Shown: positions 35,552 through 45,147, counted from the first letter of the stretch. The stretch is 64,000 nt of DNA from Actinocrispum wychmicini (GCF_004345645.1 NZ_SLWS01000002.1:62001-126000), one strand, 5' to 3'. A program made the numbers and translations. The notes: generated by a model from the sequence alone, not told the origin.

Positions 35552-36499
35552 TCAGGCCAGGAAGAACGAGGCCGAGACGGACAGCAGCGCGAGGAGGAAC
35601 GACCCAGCCAGCAACTCGGGCACCCGGAACAGACGCAGCTTGGCCAGGAACACCTCCCCGGCCGCCAGCACCACACCGAGCACACCGACCTTGACCACCA
35701 ACGCCAGCCCGCCGACCGCCACGGCCAGTGGCGCGGCCGACGTCGCGATCCCCCACGGGACGAACAGGTTCGCCAACAGCCCCAGGAACACCGACAGCCG
35801 CATCGCCGAGGCCAACTCCACCAGCGCCAGGTCCGGGCCGGCGTACTCCAACACCATCGCCTCGTGCACCATCGTCAACTCCAGGTGCGTCGACGGGTTG
35901 TCCACCGGCAGCCGACCGGTCTCCGCCACGATCACCACGACCAACGCCACCGCGGCCAGCAAGCTCACCGGAGAGATCACCCGCGCCGGATCATCCAGGG
36001 TGGACGACACGATCGCGCCAAGGTTGGTCGAGCCGACCCGCACCGACAAGGCGAAGATCGACACCAGCAGCGTGGGTTCGACCAGTGCGAGAATCGTCAT
36101 CTCGCGGCTGGCGCCCATCCCGCCGAACGCGGTCCCCGTGTCCAGCCCGGCCAAGGCGAGCACCACCGCGCCCAACGCCAGCAACGCCACCACCGCGAAC
36201 AGATCCGCCACCGGATCCACCGCCGAATCGGTGGTCACGAACGGCGCCACCACCGTGACCGCCAGGGTGGTGGCCATCAACACCAGCGGCGCGATCCGGA
36301 ACACCTCGCTGGTTCCGTGCGGCGTGATCCGTTCCTTGCCGAAGAGCTTGCGCAGATCCCGCCACGGCTGCAGGACACCTGCCCCGGCACGGCCTTCCAG
36401 CCTGGCCCGGACCTGTCGCATCACCCCGACCAGCAACGGAGATCCGGCCACTATCAGCACCGGCTGCCCGATCCCGCCGACAACTCCCAGCGCGCTCAC
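35552..36499 (-). CDS. HycD/HyfC (NuoH-like) membrane subunit
   Basis: GTG 36499 overlaps the HyfB-like stop (GTGA). The 315-residue protein resembles NuoH/HycD: GRAGAGVLQPWRDLRKLFGKE near the N-terminus matches the conserved loop, and later AETGRLPVDNPSTHLELTMVHEAM is the family's quinone-site motif. About eight transmembrane helices. It would anchor the soluble arm to the membrane antiporter subunits. Equivalent to Rv0084. Confidence 0.92.
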   Translation of the reverse strand: MSALGVVGGIGQPVLIVAGSPLLVGVMRQVRARLEGRAGAGVLQPWRDLRKLFGKERITPHGTSEVFRIAPLVLMATTLAVTVVAPFVTTDSAVDPVADLFAVVALLALGAVVLALAGLDTGTAFGGMGASREMTILALVEPTLLVSIFALSVRVGSTNLGAIVSSTLDDPARVISPVSLLAAVALVVVIVAETGRLPVDNPSTHLELTMVHEAMVLEYAGPDLALVELASAMRLSVFLGLLANLFVPWGIATSAAPLAVAVGGLALVVKVGVLGVVLAAGEVFLAKLRLFRVPELLAGSFLLALLSVSASFFLA

Positions 36500-38514
36500 C
36501 GAATCACCGCCAGCAAGACCAGCAGCCCGCACACGGTGTAGAAGCCATAGCCGAGATAACGGTGCACGCTCCCGGTGGCCAGCCGCCGTCCCACTCGCCC
36601 CCAGAGGGACACCAGGGCGAGCACGGGCTCATAAAGCCGGCGTTCGATCCGGTCGGGCACCCGCCGCCGGTACTCCACGGCCCGCACCAGATACCGGGAC
36701 TCCTCGTGATGAGTGACGTCCACATCGGTCTCCGGTTGGACCACGTTGTCGAACACCCGCTGCAACGGCTCCGCGAAGGAGGTCGCCGTGTACTCCATCC
36801 GCGCCGACATCGGACCACCACCGCAGTCCCATAGACGCACGATCCGACGCGCCCGCCGCACCACCACAAGCCGCAGGACACCCACCATGACAACGAAACC
36901 CACCAGCAAGGCGACTGTGAGCATCAGCGGCGACAAGGCGCCGGTGACCCCGGCCAGCCGTACGGTCACCGCCCCGGACGCCGTCACATCGCCTGCCCCC
37001 ACAGCGATACCTGTCGCCGTTCCCACGGCGGGCAGCGCCGCCATCGGCAGCACCGCCAACACCACACATGCCGCACCAGCCAGTCCCATCCCGATGAGCA
37101 TGCTCGGCGGACTCTCCCGCGCGGACTCAGCAGCCGCGGTACGCGGTTTGGCGAGGAACCCCACGCCGAACGCCTTGACGAAGGTGGCCACTGCCAGCCC
37201 GGCGGTCAGCGCGACCGCCGCCACGGCCACCGGCATCGCGATCGCCGCGGCCACCCCCGAAGACAGCCCATGAATCAACGCCTGCAACAACAACCACTCG
37301 GACACGAACGCCGTGCCCGGCGGCAACGCCGACGCCGCCAACGCGCCCAGCCCGAACGCCCCGGTGGTCAACGGCATCCCCGACCGCAGACCACCGAGCG
37401 CGTCCAGATCCCGAGTGCCGGTCGCGTGCAGAACCGAGCCGGCGGCCAGGAACAACAGGGTCTTGAACGCCGCATGGTTGACCACGTGCAACAGCGCCGC
37501 CGCCAACGCCAAGCCCGCCAGCACTCGATTACCCGACGAGGCGAACAACCCGGCCGCACCCACCCCGATGAGCACCAGTCCCATGTTCTCCGTCGTCGAC
37601 TGCCCCAACAGTCGCTTCAGGTCCGTGCTCATCGCGGCCTGCAAGATCCCGTACACCGCCGAGACCGCACCCAACGCGAGCACCAGCAGCCACCACCAGC
37701 GTGCCCCGCCGCCAAGCAGATCGAACCCTACCCGTACCAACCCGTACACACCCAGATTCACCATCGCCGCCGACATCAACGCCGATACGTGGCTCGGCGC
37801 CTCCGGATGCGCCCGCGGCAGCCACGCGTGCAACGGCACAATCCCCGCCTTCGACGCGAACCCGGCCAGCGTCACCACGAACACCAGCCCGGCAACCCAC
37901 GGCGACACGTGCCGGCCGGCCTCGCGCAACGCGGGGAACGAGTCGTCCGCCGCGTGCGCGACCAGCACTAACAGTCCAATGAGGATGGTCACGAACCCGA
38001 GATGGGTCATCACCGCGTACCAGCGGCCGGCCTGAGCCACCTGTGGTCGGCGTCGGTGCTCCGCCACCACCAACAGCAGCGAGAACAGGGCCATCAACTC
38101 CCAGCACACCAGGAACGTGCCCACACTCGCCGCCGCGGGCACCAGCAGCATCGCGACCACGAACAGCGGGAACACCACTTGCGCCGGACGGGCGTCCAAG
38201 CCGTGCGATCGGGTGTAGGAGATCGCGTAGACCCCGACCGCGACCGCCACACATCCCGTGACCGCGACGAACAATCCCCCCAACGCGTCGAGCGTGAACG
38301 ACACCCCCGACAGCGGCAGCACTCCCGGCAGCGCCACGGACAACGACTCGCCGCCCACGGCCGCGATCCCGGCCACCGCACCAGCCGCACCCGCGAGCGC
38401 GGTACCCACACCCACCAGCGCCGGCCGCAACCGGACCGGAGCCACGAGGGCGGCCACCGCCGCCAGCACACCCAGGAGCCCGGCAACGCCGAGTCCCAGT
38501 CCCGCGAGATTCAT
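36496..38514 (-). CDS. HyfB-like (NuoL/M antiporter-type) membrane subunit
   Basis: The 672-residue protein has about 14-16 hydrophobic helices. The proton-antiporter core is clear: GFASKAGIVPLHAWLPRAHPEAPSHVSALMSA, then LKRLLGQSTTENMGL and HVVNHAAFKTLLFLAAGS with the membrane Lys/Glu/His residues typical of Mrp/Nuo antiporters. The C-terminal part has the extra cytoplasmic loop of HyfB (LWDCGGGP..RMEYTATSFAEPLQRVF). It overlaps the NuoB-like gene at its start by 4 bp. Equivalent to Rv0083. Confidence 0.92.
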   Translation of the reverse strand: MNLAGLGLGVAGLLGVLAAVAALVAPVRLRPALVGVGTALAGAAGAVAGIAAVGGESLSVALPGVLPLSGVSFTLDALGGLFVAVTGCVAVAVGVYAISYTRSHGLDARPAQVVFPLFVVAMLLVPAAASVGTFLVCWELMALFSLLLVVAEHRRRPQVAQAGRWYAVMTHLGFVTILIGLLVLVAHAADDSFPALREAGRHVSPWVAGLVFVVTLAGFASKAGIVPLHAWLPRAHPEAPSHVSALMSAAMVNLGVYGLVRVGFDLLGGGARWWWLLVLALGAVSAVYGILQAAMSTDLKRLLGQSTTENMGLVLIGVGAAGLFASSGNRVLAGLALAAALLHVVNHAAFKTLLFLAAGSVLHATGTRDLDALGGLRSGMPLTTGAFGLGALAASALPPGTAFVSEWLLLQALIHGLSSGVAAAIAMPVAVAAVALTAGLAVATFVKAFGVGFLAKPRTAAAESARESPPSMLIGMGLAGAACVVLAVLPMAALPAVGTATGIAVGAGDVTASGAVTVRLAGVTGALSPLMLTVALLVGFVVMVGVLRLVVVRRARRIVRLWDCGGGPMSARMEYTATSFAEPLQRVFDNVVQPETDVDVTHHEESRYLVRAVEYRRRVPDRIERRLYEPVLALVSLWGRVGRRLATGSVHRYLGYGFYTVCGLLVLLAVIR

Positions 38515-38993
38515 CGGCCGGTCAGCTTCCGCAGCCCCTCAACGATCGCCTCCGGCCGCGGCGGACACCCGGCGATCTCCACATCCACCCGCACCACGTC
38601 CCGCACGGCACCGGCCACCCCGTACGCCCCCGCGAACACACCACAGTTCCGGGCACAGTCACCGACCGCGATCACCAGCTTGGGACCAGGCACGGCGTCG
38701 TACGTACGTCGCAGCGGCTCGGCCATGTTGCGGGTCACCGGCCCCGTCACCACCAGCGCGTCAGCGTGCCGAGGCGAGGCCACCAGCCGGGCGCCGTACC
38801 GCTCGGCGTCGTAGACCGGCCCGAACGCCGACCCGATCTCCACCTCACACCCGTTGCAGGAGCCCGCGTCCACATGCCGGATCTGCACCGACCCACCCAG
38901 CGGCGCCGCGGCCGGCAGCCGGTCGGCTGGACGTGGTGGCGCGGGCTCGGCAACCCGCCCGGTCCCGCGGATCTTGCGCCACAAACCCAGCAC
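38511..38993 (-). CDS. NuoB/HycG-like [4Fe-4S] subunit
   Basis: The 160-residue protein has the NuoB-type cluster ligands: CNGC near residues 46-49, a cysteine in GDCARNCG and one in AGCPPRPEAI. VVTGPVTRNM is the usual strand before them. It would carry the terminal iron-sulfur cluster next to the large subunit. No separate polyferredoxin (HycB/HycF-type) subunit is encoded in the cluster, so how electrons enter is unclear. Equivalent in order to Rv0082. Confidence 0.9.
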   Translation of the reverse strand: MLGLWRKIRGTGRVAEPAPPRPADRLPAAAPLGGSVQIRHVDAGSCNGCEVEIGSAFGPVYDAERYGARLVASPRHADALVVTGPVTRNMAEPLRRTYDAVPGPKLVIAVGDCARNCGVFAGAYGVAGAVRDVVRVDVEIAGCPPRPEAIVEGLRKLTGR

Positions 38994-39080
38994 AGTCTCG
39001 CTCCCGCATTGATTACGTGTCGGTTCTCGGAGGGACTAGGGGGCGGTCACCCCGCCAGGGGCCAGCGGAGTGTCCGCGGC

Positions 39081-39470
39081 CTAGCCGGTCGACGGGGCAG
39101 AGCCGGACGCACCGGAGTCCCGGTCCACCCCCGCCATCGCCGACGTGGGGGTGCGCAGGTCTGCCAGCAGCTCGACCTGCCCGGACAACACGCCGGTCAG
39201 GATCTGCCGGGCCACCGCGAGCAACTCCGCCACGTGCGGGCTGATCAGCGAGTAGTAGACGGTCGAACCTTCCTTGCGCGTGGTCACCAGCCCCGCGCGG
39301 CGCAGCACCGCCAACTGCTGGGACAGGTTCGCCGGTTCGATCCCGACCTCCGGCAGCATCTCCGCCACCGCGTGCTCCCGCTGACTGAGCAGCTCCAGCA
39401 CCCGGATCCGGGCCGGATGACCCAACGTCTTGAAGAACTCCGCTTTGAGCTGATACAGGGGCCTGCTCAC
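39081..39470 (-). CDS. ArsR-family transcriptional regulator, Rv0081-like
   Basis: GTG 39470 is preferred because AGGGAGGGG lies 6 bases upstream; GTG 39476 directly abuts it. The ~129-residue protein has a winged HTH: FKTLGHPARIRVLELLSQRE, ANLSQQLAVLRRAGLVTTRKEGSTVYYSL. It heads the complex-I-like gene series, just as Rv0081 heads Rv0081-Rv0087, and in M. tuberculosis Rv0081 is a DosR-regulon member and hypoxia hub. No obvious CxC metal-sensing motif is seen in the HTH helix, so the signal is unknown. The tail after residue ~105 is low-complexity. Confidence 0.9.
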   Translation of the reverse strand: MSRPLYQLKAEFFKTLGHPARIRVLELLSQREHAVAEMLPEVGIEPANLSQQLAVLRRAGLVTTRKEGSTVYYSLISPHVAELLAVARQILTGVLSGQVELLADLRTPTSAMAGVDRDSGASGSAPSTG

Positions 39471-39592
39471 CAGCACCCCTCCCTACCTGCCCGTATCCGG
39501 CAACCCGGACCATCGATCGTCGACATACCGCCGATCCTCCCGCGTCCGCGCCATACAGCAAGGACAGGACACTCGGTCGCATGGTTCAATAG

Positions 39593-39608
39593 TTGCCAAT
39601 CTTAGCAA
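39593..39608. promoter_or_regulatory. Possible ArsR operator in the divergent promoter region
   Basis: TTGC-N8-GCAA is an inverted repeat in an AT-richer stretch between the leftward ArsR gene and the rightward CBS gene. ArsR proteins often bind such imperfect AT-rich palindromes near their own promoter. A second inverted pair AGGGC-N7-GCCCT lies at 39633-39649. Confidence 0.3.
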
Positions 39609-39669
39609 GTCCGAAAGAGCGTACCTCAACGGAGGGCCGTGATCGCCCTCACGGGAGCGGGAGGCGGAG

Positions 39670-40335
39670 ATGCGTGAGCCGACCGTGCACGACGTGATGA
39701 CCCGACACGTCATCACCGCGGTATCCGACACCACCTTCAAAGAGCTCGCCGGCACCATGCTCGCCCACGGCATCGACACGCTGCCGGTCATCGACATCAG
39801 CGGCAGGCCGGTCGGCGTGGTGACCGAAGCCGACATCCTGACCAAACTGGAATTCCACGGCGGCACCGACCCCTTACCCCTGCTCGCCGGCTCACACGGC
39901 CGCGCCCGATGGCACAAATCCTCCGCCCTGCACGCGGCCGACCTCATGACCACGCCACCGATCACCACCACCCCACGCACCTCGATCAGCACCGCCATAC
40001 ACCAGATGGCACAGCACCGGATCCGCCAGATCTGTGTCGTGACCTGCTCCGGCCACCTGGTCGGCATGCTCGCCCGCCGCGACGCCCTACACCTGTTCGT
40101 CCGCAGCGACAGCGCCATCGAAACCGATGTCGAAGCCGACCTCGCGACCAGAACCAGCCACCCGAACCAGGTCACCGTGTGCGTCACCGACGGAATCGTC
40201 ACCCTCGACGGCACCCTCACCCTGCACAGCACCGTCCAGCGCGCCGGCCACGCCGCACACCACGTACCCGGGGTCGTCGCCGTCCACAACAACATCCGCT
40301 ACGACGTCGACGACCTCATGATCACCGGGCTCTAA
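39670..40335 (+). CDS. CBS-pair and BON domain protein
   Basis: ATG 39670 follows GGGAGGCGG. The 221-residue protein has two CBS motifs (VMTRHVITAVSDTTFKELA...GVVTEADIL near the start; LMTTPPITTTPRTSISTA...GMLARRDAL) and a C-terminal BON-type domain (VTVCVTDGIVTLDGTLT...VVAVHNNI). CBS pairs bind adenine nucleotides; BON domains bind membranes or lipids. It is divergent from the ArsR gene. Two other proteins with the same layout occur at 41,676 and 55,717. Confidence 0.92.
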   Translation: MREPTVHDVMTRHVITAVSDTTFKELAGTMLAHGIDTLPVIDISGRPVGVVTEADILTKLEFHGGTDPLPLLAGSHGRARWHKSSALHAADLMTTPPITTTPRTSISTAIHQMAQHRIRQICVVTCSGHLVGMLARRDALHLFVRSDSAIETDVEADLATRTSHPNQVTVCVTDGIVTLDGTLTLHSTVQRAGHAAHHVPGVVAVHNNIRYDVDDLMITGL

Positions 40336-40632
40336 CTGTCTCGTTCGCTCGCACCCCTTCGGCCGTCGGCCCGCCCGGACGACTACACAGCTGCCGCAGC
40401 GGAGCTCGCGACAACGTTGGCCCCGGGCGCGCGGGGCGCCGGGAAACAGCGGCAGAACTGGCCGAGAGGCGATTCGCCTTACTCCACCGGGACTTCCCGT
40501 CGACATCCGTCGTCGTCGGATTTCGGCCAAGCCGAGACAAGAACCAGGGAACAGACATGATCGTCGAACGTCACGATCGCCCAGGCCAAACTGGTTGGCC
40601 GCGTTCTCTACCGGGACAGGCTCCCGCGAGAG

Positions 40633-41372
40633 TCACCTGACGAGTTTGACGGCCCGGCGAGCGGTTGTTGTCCCGGTGCGTGGTCGGGGTGGCGCGGCGT
40701 CGAAGCTGATCGGGTTCACGATGACGCCCAGGGCGTGGCTGACAGCCAGCAGCGCGGACTGGTAGGCGCCGGCGATCCAGCCGTGGTGCAGGCTGAGGTG
40801 TTCACCGGCGAAGGACACGTAGCCCTCGTTGCGTTGCATGATGTTGCGTAGAGCAGCACTGTGTTCATCTTCGGGTCCGAGGGGTACACGAGCCACCACG
40901 GTGCGCGGTCGGTGTGGGATTGGCCGCCGGGGCTGTCCCACCAGCGTTTCGGGAACTGGAGGCCGACCTTGTACAGGTCCTCGGTGGCCAACCGTCGCAT
41001 GGCGGCCTTCTTCTCCACTGCCCAGGACGCGACGGCGGCGATCGGGGTCGTCATGTGGATGGTGATGTGGTGCGCGCGCAGGTAGTCCGCCATCGCCGCG
41101 GTGAGCTTGCCCAGCCCGCCTTCCAGCGTCGCCCAGCGTGCGTTGGGGTCGAACTCGCCCCTTGACAGCACGACCTCGGGCACGGCGTGGTCGAAGTTGC
41201 CGGTGGCCGAGAGGACGGTTTCGACGTAGTTGATCCGGTCGGCCTTCCAGCCCATCTCCCGGCGTAGGTATTGGCCGAAGGAGAAGTTGTCGTAGCTGAG
41301 GATGGCGGCGAGGCGTTTCTCCGGGTCCTTGATCGACGTGAAGTTCGACGCATCAGAACCGGGGCCGGTCAT
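40633..41372 (-). pseudogene. Flavin amine-oxidase remnant
   Basis: An N-terminally truncated frame from about 41,372 (YDNFSFGQYLRREMGWKADRINYVE..., LEGGLGKLTAAMADYL, a typical monoamine-oxidase middle region) runs to about 40,860. The C-terminal FAD part, YVSFAGEHLSLHHGWIAGAYQSALLAV, is then read in a different frame ending at 40633. The N-terminal FAD-binding segment and roughly 100 residues between the two pieces are missing. This is a decayed gene with at least two deletions. Confidence 0.8.
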
Positions 41373-41675
41373 TGAAGCGCGGGTCAGCGTATGCGGCTGC
41401 TCGGCGCCCGTGGGGTAGGTGTACTTGGTTACCGTGTCGCCGCCTGGCGACCGCCGGCCATTTCGCGACGGCCCGGTGCGGGTGCCGCGTCGGGGACACC
41501 ATCAGGCACCGCCGTAGATCGTTGCCGGCACCGGGAACATGCGAATCCAGTCGACGTCTTGTCTGGCAGGCCGCATCAGCGTGCCCGACGGAGAGATCAT
41601 GTCCAGTTACCGGTCCGACATCCAGCGCGGGCCCAGCCGGCACTGGGCCAAGACTGGATGCGCCGAGAGCGGGCC
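41373..41675. other. Gap without a recognised gene
   Basis: No frame here resembles a known protein. It lies between the amine-oxidase remnant and a CBS/BON gene, and may hold the unrecognisable 5' part of the former. Confidence 0.4.
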
Positions 41676-42347
41676 TTATGCCTGCTGGCGTTCGGGCATG
41701 TCGTTCCACGTGTGGTCGAGGCGGTTGCGGACCTCGATCACACCGGGGATCTTGGGCACGAGCCGGCCGGCGATCTCGACCTCGCACTTGCGCTCCAGCC
41801 GACCGAGCATGGTCACCACACCGTCGTGGACGGTCACGGTGACCGACTTAGGATCGGCCCACAGGGTACCCACGAGTACCTCCCGCATGACCTCGTGCTG
41901 AATGTCCTCATCGGACCGGCGGAACAAACTCAACAGGTCACGCCTGGAGACCACACCGACGATCTTTCCGTTGTCGGTGACGAACAGTCGGCGTACGCCG
42001 CGCCGGGCCAGCTCCCGAGCGGCGGAGGTCACCGTGTCGTCCGGCGACACTGAATACACAGTGGCGGTCATCAGGTCCTTGGCCTGCAGGGCGTTCGCCT
42101 TGCGTGTGCGTTGTCGCGTTTGCTTGCCGGTGAACAGGCCGTGGTGTTCGTCCTCGCCGTCGTTCTCCTGCTTGTGCAGGAGGTCAGCCTCGGACACCAC
42201 GCCCAAGGGGCGGCCGTCCTTCGCGATCACGGCGACCGCGCTGATCTGCTTGTCGGCCAACAGGTCGACGATCGTCTTGAAGTCGGTGTCCGGGCCGACG
42301 GTGTACGGGTCCTTGGTCATCACGCTGGCGACAGTGGGATTGTGCAT
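41676..42347 (-). CDS. CBS-pair and BON domain protein
   Basis: The 223-residue protein starts at ATG 42347 behind GAGGAGG. It has CBS motifs VMTKDPYTVGPDTDFKTIVDLL...GVVSEADLL and LMTATVYSVSPDDTVTSAARELA...GVVSRRDLL, then a BON domain (VTVTVHDGVVTMLGRLE...GVIEVRNRL). A DosR-box-like site lies 54 bp upstream of the start. It is divergent from the sensor kinase gene. In the dormancy context it may sense adenylate energy charge (inference). Confidence 0.92.
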   Translation of the reverse strand: MHNPTVASVMTKDPYTVGPDTDFKTIVDLLADKQISAVAVIAKDGRPLGVVSEADLLHKQENDGEDEHHGLFTGKQTRQRTRKANALQAKDLMTATVYSVSPDDTVTSAARELARRGVRRLFVTDNGKIVGVVSRRDLLSLFRRSDEDIQHEVMREVLVGTLWADPKSVTVTVHDGVVTMLGRLERKCEVEIAGRLVPKIPGVIEVRNRLDHTWNDMPERQQA

Positions 42348-42400
42348 CGGAACCTCCTCGTATCGGCATTACTGTCGCTGTGTAGCGTCCGCCGGAGATA

Positions 42401-42414
42401 GGGGCCAACGGCCC
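42401..42414. promoter_or_regulatory. DosR/DevR-box-like site
   Basis: GGGGCCAACGGCCC keeps the GGGNC-N4-GNCCC frame and matches the mycobacterial DosR core at 10 of 14 positions. It lies between the CBS/BON gene and the sensor kinase gene. Confidence 0.4.
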
Positions 42415-42523
42415 GGCCGGACCGGGTCTTCGCGATCTTCGCCGAGCATGGCCTGCCTGGAGGTCGCCGCTGGTTGCGGCACACGTTAGCCTCAACTGTC
42501 GGAAGCCCACGGCATGACGTTAG

Positions 42524-44281
42524 GTGAGGCGCGCGGTGAGAGATGAGTCCAGTGACCGGATGATTCCCGACCTGAGCCAGCTTCGCCTGGACGCGTTGTT
42601 GCGTGAGCTGTTGGATCGGGCTGCCGAGGTGTTGGAGTCCCAGGATCGGATCCATCGGTTGCTGGACGCGGTGGTGTCCGTCGCGAGTGACCTGTCGTTG
42701 CCGGATGTGTTGCGGCGGATCGTGCAGTCGTCGATCGACCTGGTGGGTGCCCGCTACGCCGCGATGGGCGTGCTCGCCCCGGAAGGCACCAGCCTGCAGG
42801 AGTTCATCTACATCGGCATCGACGACCAGCAGCGCGAGCTGATCGGCGATCTCCCGCACGGCAAGGGCATCCTGGGTCTGCTGATCAAGCATCCCGAACC
42901 GATCCGCTTGCCTGATCTACATGAACATCCGCAGTCGTACGGGTTTCCCGCCAACCACCCGCCGATGAAGTCTTTTCTGGGGGTGCCGGTGCGGGTCCGT
43001 GGTGAGGTGTTCGGCAACCTTTACCTGACTGAGAAGAAGAGCGGCAGCGAGTTCACCGAGGAGGATCAAACGGTCGTGATCGCGTTGGCCGCCGCCGCGG
43101 GGATCGCGATCGAGAACGCGCGCCTGTTCGCGCAGACTCGTCAGCGTGAGGCGTGGTTGCAGGCGTCGAACGAGCTGACCGGGGCGCTGCTGGCCGACCA
43201 GACTTCCGCGAGCGCGCTTCGGCTGGTCGCTCGCCGCGCGGCTGAGGTGTCCGGGGCGCCGCTGGTGGCGGTCGCCCTGCCCGACGAGCTGACTGACCGC
43301 TTGGTGTTCGAGCTGGTGGAGGGCGATTTCACCGAGTTGGTCGACCATCAGGTGCCGCTCATGGGCAGTGTCCTCGGCGAGGTGTTCAGTCGGGGCGAAC
43401 CTCGGGTGATCGACAACGTAGTGGGGTCGGCCGATCAGTCACCGATCGGCTGGGCCGGCGAGGCACCGGTCGCGTTCAAACAACTGGGGTCGACCGTTCT
43501 GGCGCCGTTGGCAGCCGGCCAACAAGTGCTGGGTGTGCTGGTGGTCGCCAAGACCGCCGGGCAGATCCCGTTCCTCGAACCGGACCTGCGGATGGTGACC
43601 ACGTTCGCCAGCCACGCCGCACTGGCCATCGAGTTCGCGCGGGCCCAGGAGGACCGGCAACGGCTCGCGGTGTTCGAGGACCGCGACCGGATCGCCCGCG
43701 ACCTGCACGACCAGGTCATCCAGCGACTGTTCGCGATCGGGCTTGGCCTGCAAGGACTGACCCGACTGGTGGTCAAACCAGAGGTCGGCACCCGGGTGGC
43801 CGGCTTCGTCGAAGACCTCGACCAGACCATCCGCGAGATCCGGCGCAGCATCTTCTCCCTGCAAGAGGCCCCAGGCGGGCCAGTCAGCCTGCGGGGCGAA
43901 CTGCTGCGGGTGATCCAGGAAGGCGCCGGCGCGCTCGGGTTCGAACCCACAGTCAGCATGGACGGCCCATTGGACAGCCTGGTCCCTGACGACATCCGAC
44001 CCGACGTACTGGCAACACTCCGCGAGACGCTGTCCAACACCGCACGGCACGCCGAAGCGCACACGGTCACCATCGGTATCCGGGTCGACAGGGACGGAAC
44101 AGGCCTGCGGCTGTCGGTCCGCGACGACGGCAAAGGCATGCCGACGCAGCCGGAGCGCCAAAGCGGTCTGGCCAATATCACCGAGCGCGCCGCGCGCTGG
44201 CATGGCACCTGCGACATCGACTCCACACCCGGTAGCGGGACCGCCATCACCTGGGCGGTCCCGCTACCGACACGGGACTAG
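42524..44281 (+). CDS. DevS/DosT-like GAF-GAF sensor histidine kinase (predicted heme sensor)
   Basis: From GTG 42524 the 585-residue protein has two GAF domains (about 60-215 and 230-380), then a HisKA_3 domain with the phospho-accepting His in DRIARDLHDQVIQRLF near residue 395 and an HATPase_c domain (DVLATLRETLSNTARHAEA; GKGMP). In M. tuberculosis DevS, GAF-A binds heme through the His of a YHPPM motif; the same stretch here reads GFPANHPPMKSFLGVPV with His145, so O2/NO/CO or redox sensing is likely. The cognate regulator is the DevR-like gene at 47,021. It ends by overlapping the convergent USP gene by 4 bp. The exact start is uncertain. Confidence 0.93.
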   Translation: MRRAVRDESSDRMIPDLSQLRLDALLRELLDRAAEVLESQDRIHRLLDAVVSVASDLSLPDVLRRIVQSSIDLVGARYAAMGVLAPEGTSLQEFIYIGIDDQQRELIGDLPHGKGILGLLIKHPEPIRLPDLHEHPQSYGFPANHPPMKSFLGVPVRVRGEVFGNLYLTEKKSGSEFTEEDQTVVIALAAAAGIAIENARLFAQTRQREAWLQASNELTGALLADQTSASALRLVARRAAEVSGAPLVAVALPDELTDRLVFELVEGDFTELVDHQVPLMGSVLGEVFSRGEPRVIDNVVGSADQSPIGWAGEAPVAFKQLGSTVLAPLAAGQQVLGVLVVAKTAGQIPFLEPDLRMVTTFASHAALAIEFARAQEDRQRLAVFEDRDRIARDLHDQVIQRLFAIGLGLQGLTRLVVKPEVGTRVAGFVEDLDQTIREIRRSIFSLQEAPGGPVSLRGELLRVIQEGAGALGFEPTVSMDGPLDSLVPDDIRPDVLATLRETLSNTARHAEAHTVTIGIRVDRDGTGLRLSVRDDGKGMPTQPERQSGLANITERAARWHGTCDIDSTPGSGTAITWAVPLPTRD

Positions 44282-45147
44282 GGTTCGTCGGGCCGGACCA
44301 CGGCCACTGGGCACGGCGCGTGGTGCAACAGCGCCTGGCTGGTCGAACCCAGCAGCATGCCCGCGACCGGCCCGCGTCCGCGTGATCCGACCACGACCAA
44401 CTGGGCGTTGCGGGCCTGGTCGATCAGGGTGCGCGCCGGGTGGTCGTGGGTGACCACGCGCTGCACCCGGACGTTCGGGTATTTCTCCTGCCAGCCCGCG
44501 ACCCGCTCGGCGAGCAGTTGCTCTTCCTCGGTACGTACCTCGTACCAGTCGACCGCGAACGGCGCCATGGCGAACGCGGACGCGGTCACCGGGTCGCTCC
44601 AAGTGTGCACGGCCACCAGCGGAACATCCCGCCGGGACGCCTCGTCAAAGGCGAACGCGATGGCGCCCTCGCTCGCCGGGGAGCCGTCGACACCGACCAC
44701 GATCGGCTTGCCGGTGCGGTCGACGTCCGCGCCCTGGACGACCACGACCGGGCAGTGGCCACGGGCTGACACGGCCACCGCGACCGACCCGATCAACAGT
44801 TCGGCGAACCCGCCGTGACCGCGGGCACCCAGCACCATCAACTGCGCGTCCTGGGACCCGCGGATCAACGCGTCGACTTCGTACTCACGGACGAGTTCGG
44901 TACTCACGTCATCCCATGTCTCCTTGGCGACGTCGGCCGCGATGGTGAGCCATTGGCGGCCGGCCGCGACCACGGTGTCCGCCATCGACGGCGGCATCGG
45001 GGACGGCGACCTGCCGTCCACCGGCATGCAGGCGTGCACGATACGCAGGGGGATCTTACGGGCCGCGGCTTCCATGGCGGCCCAGCGGACCGCGCGCAGC
45101 GCCGACTCCGAGCCGTCGACACCGACCACAACGGGTTTGATGGACAT
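44278..45147 (-). CDS. Tandem-domain universal stress protein
   Basis: ATG 45147 follows GGAAACTGACA. The 289-residue protein has two UspA domains, each opening with VVVGVDGS and closing with the ATP-binding loop: GARGHGGFAELLIGS in the first and GSRGRGPVAGMLLGS in the second. This is the layout of the mycobacterial DosR-regulon USPs (Rv1996, Rv2005c, Rv2623). It follows the CBS protein gene by 2 bp and is the last gene of the USP-CBS-USP operon. Likely ATP-binding dormancy factor. Confidence 0.94.
   Translation of the reverse strand: MSIKPVVVGVDGSESALRAVRWAAMEAAARKIPLRIVHACMPVDGRSPSPMPPSMADTVVAAGRQWLTIAADVAKETWDDVSTELVREYEVDALIRGSQDAQLMVLGARGHGGFAELLIGSVAVAVSARGHCPVVVVQGADVDRTGKPIVVGVDGSPASEGAIAFAFDEASRRDVPLVAVHTWSDPVTASAFAMAPFAVDWYEVRTEEEQLLAERVAGWQEKYPNVRVQRVVTHDHPARTLIDQARNAQLVVVGSRGRGPVAGMLLGSTSQALLHHAPCPVAVVRPDEP

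Noticed and set aside
34332..36716. Long plus-strand frame (794 aa) opposite the complex-I-like genes
   Set aside because: Thr/Ser/Arg-rich antisense frame over four convincing membrane-subunit genes; no motif.
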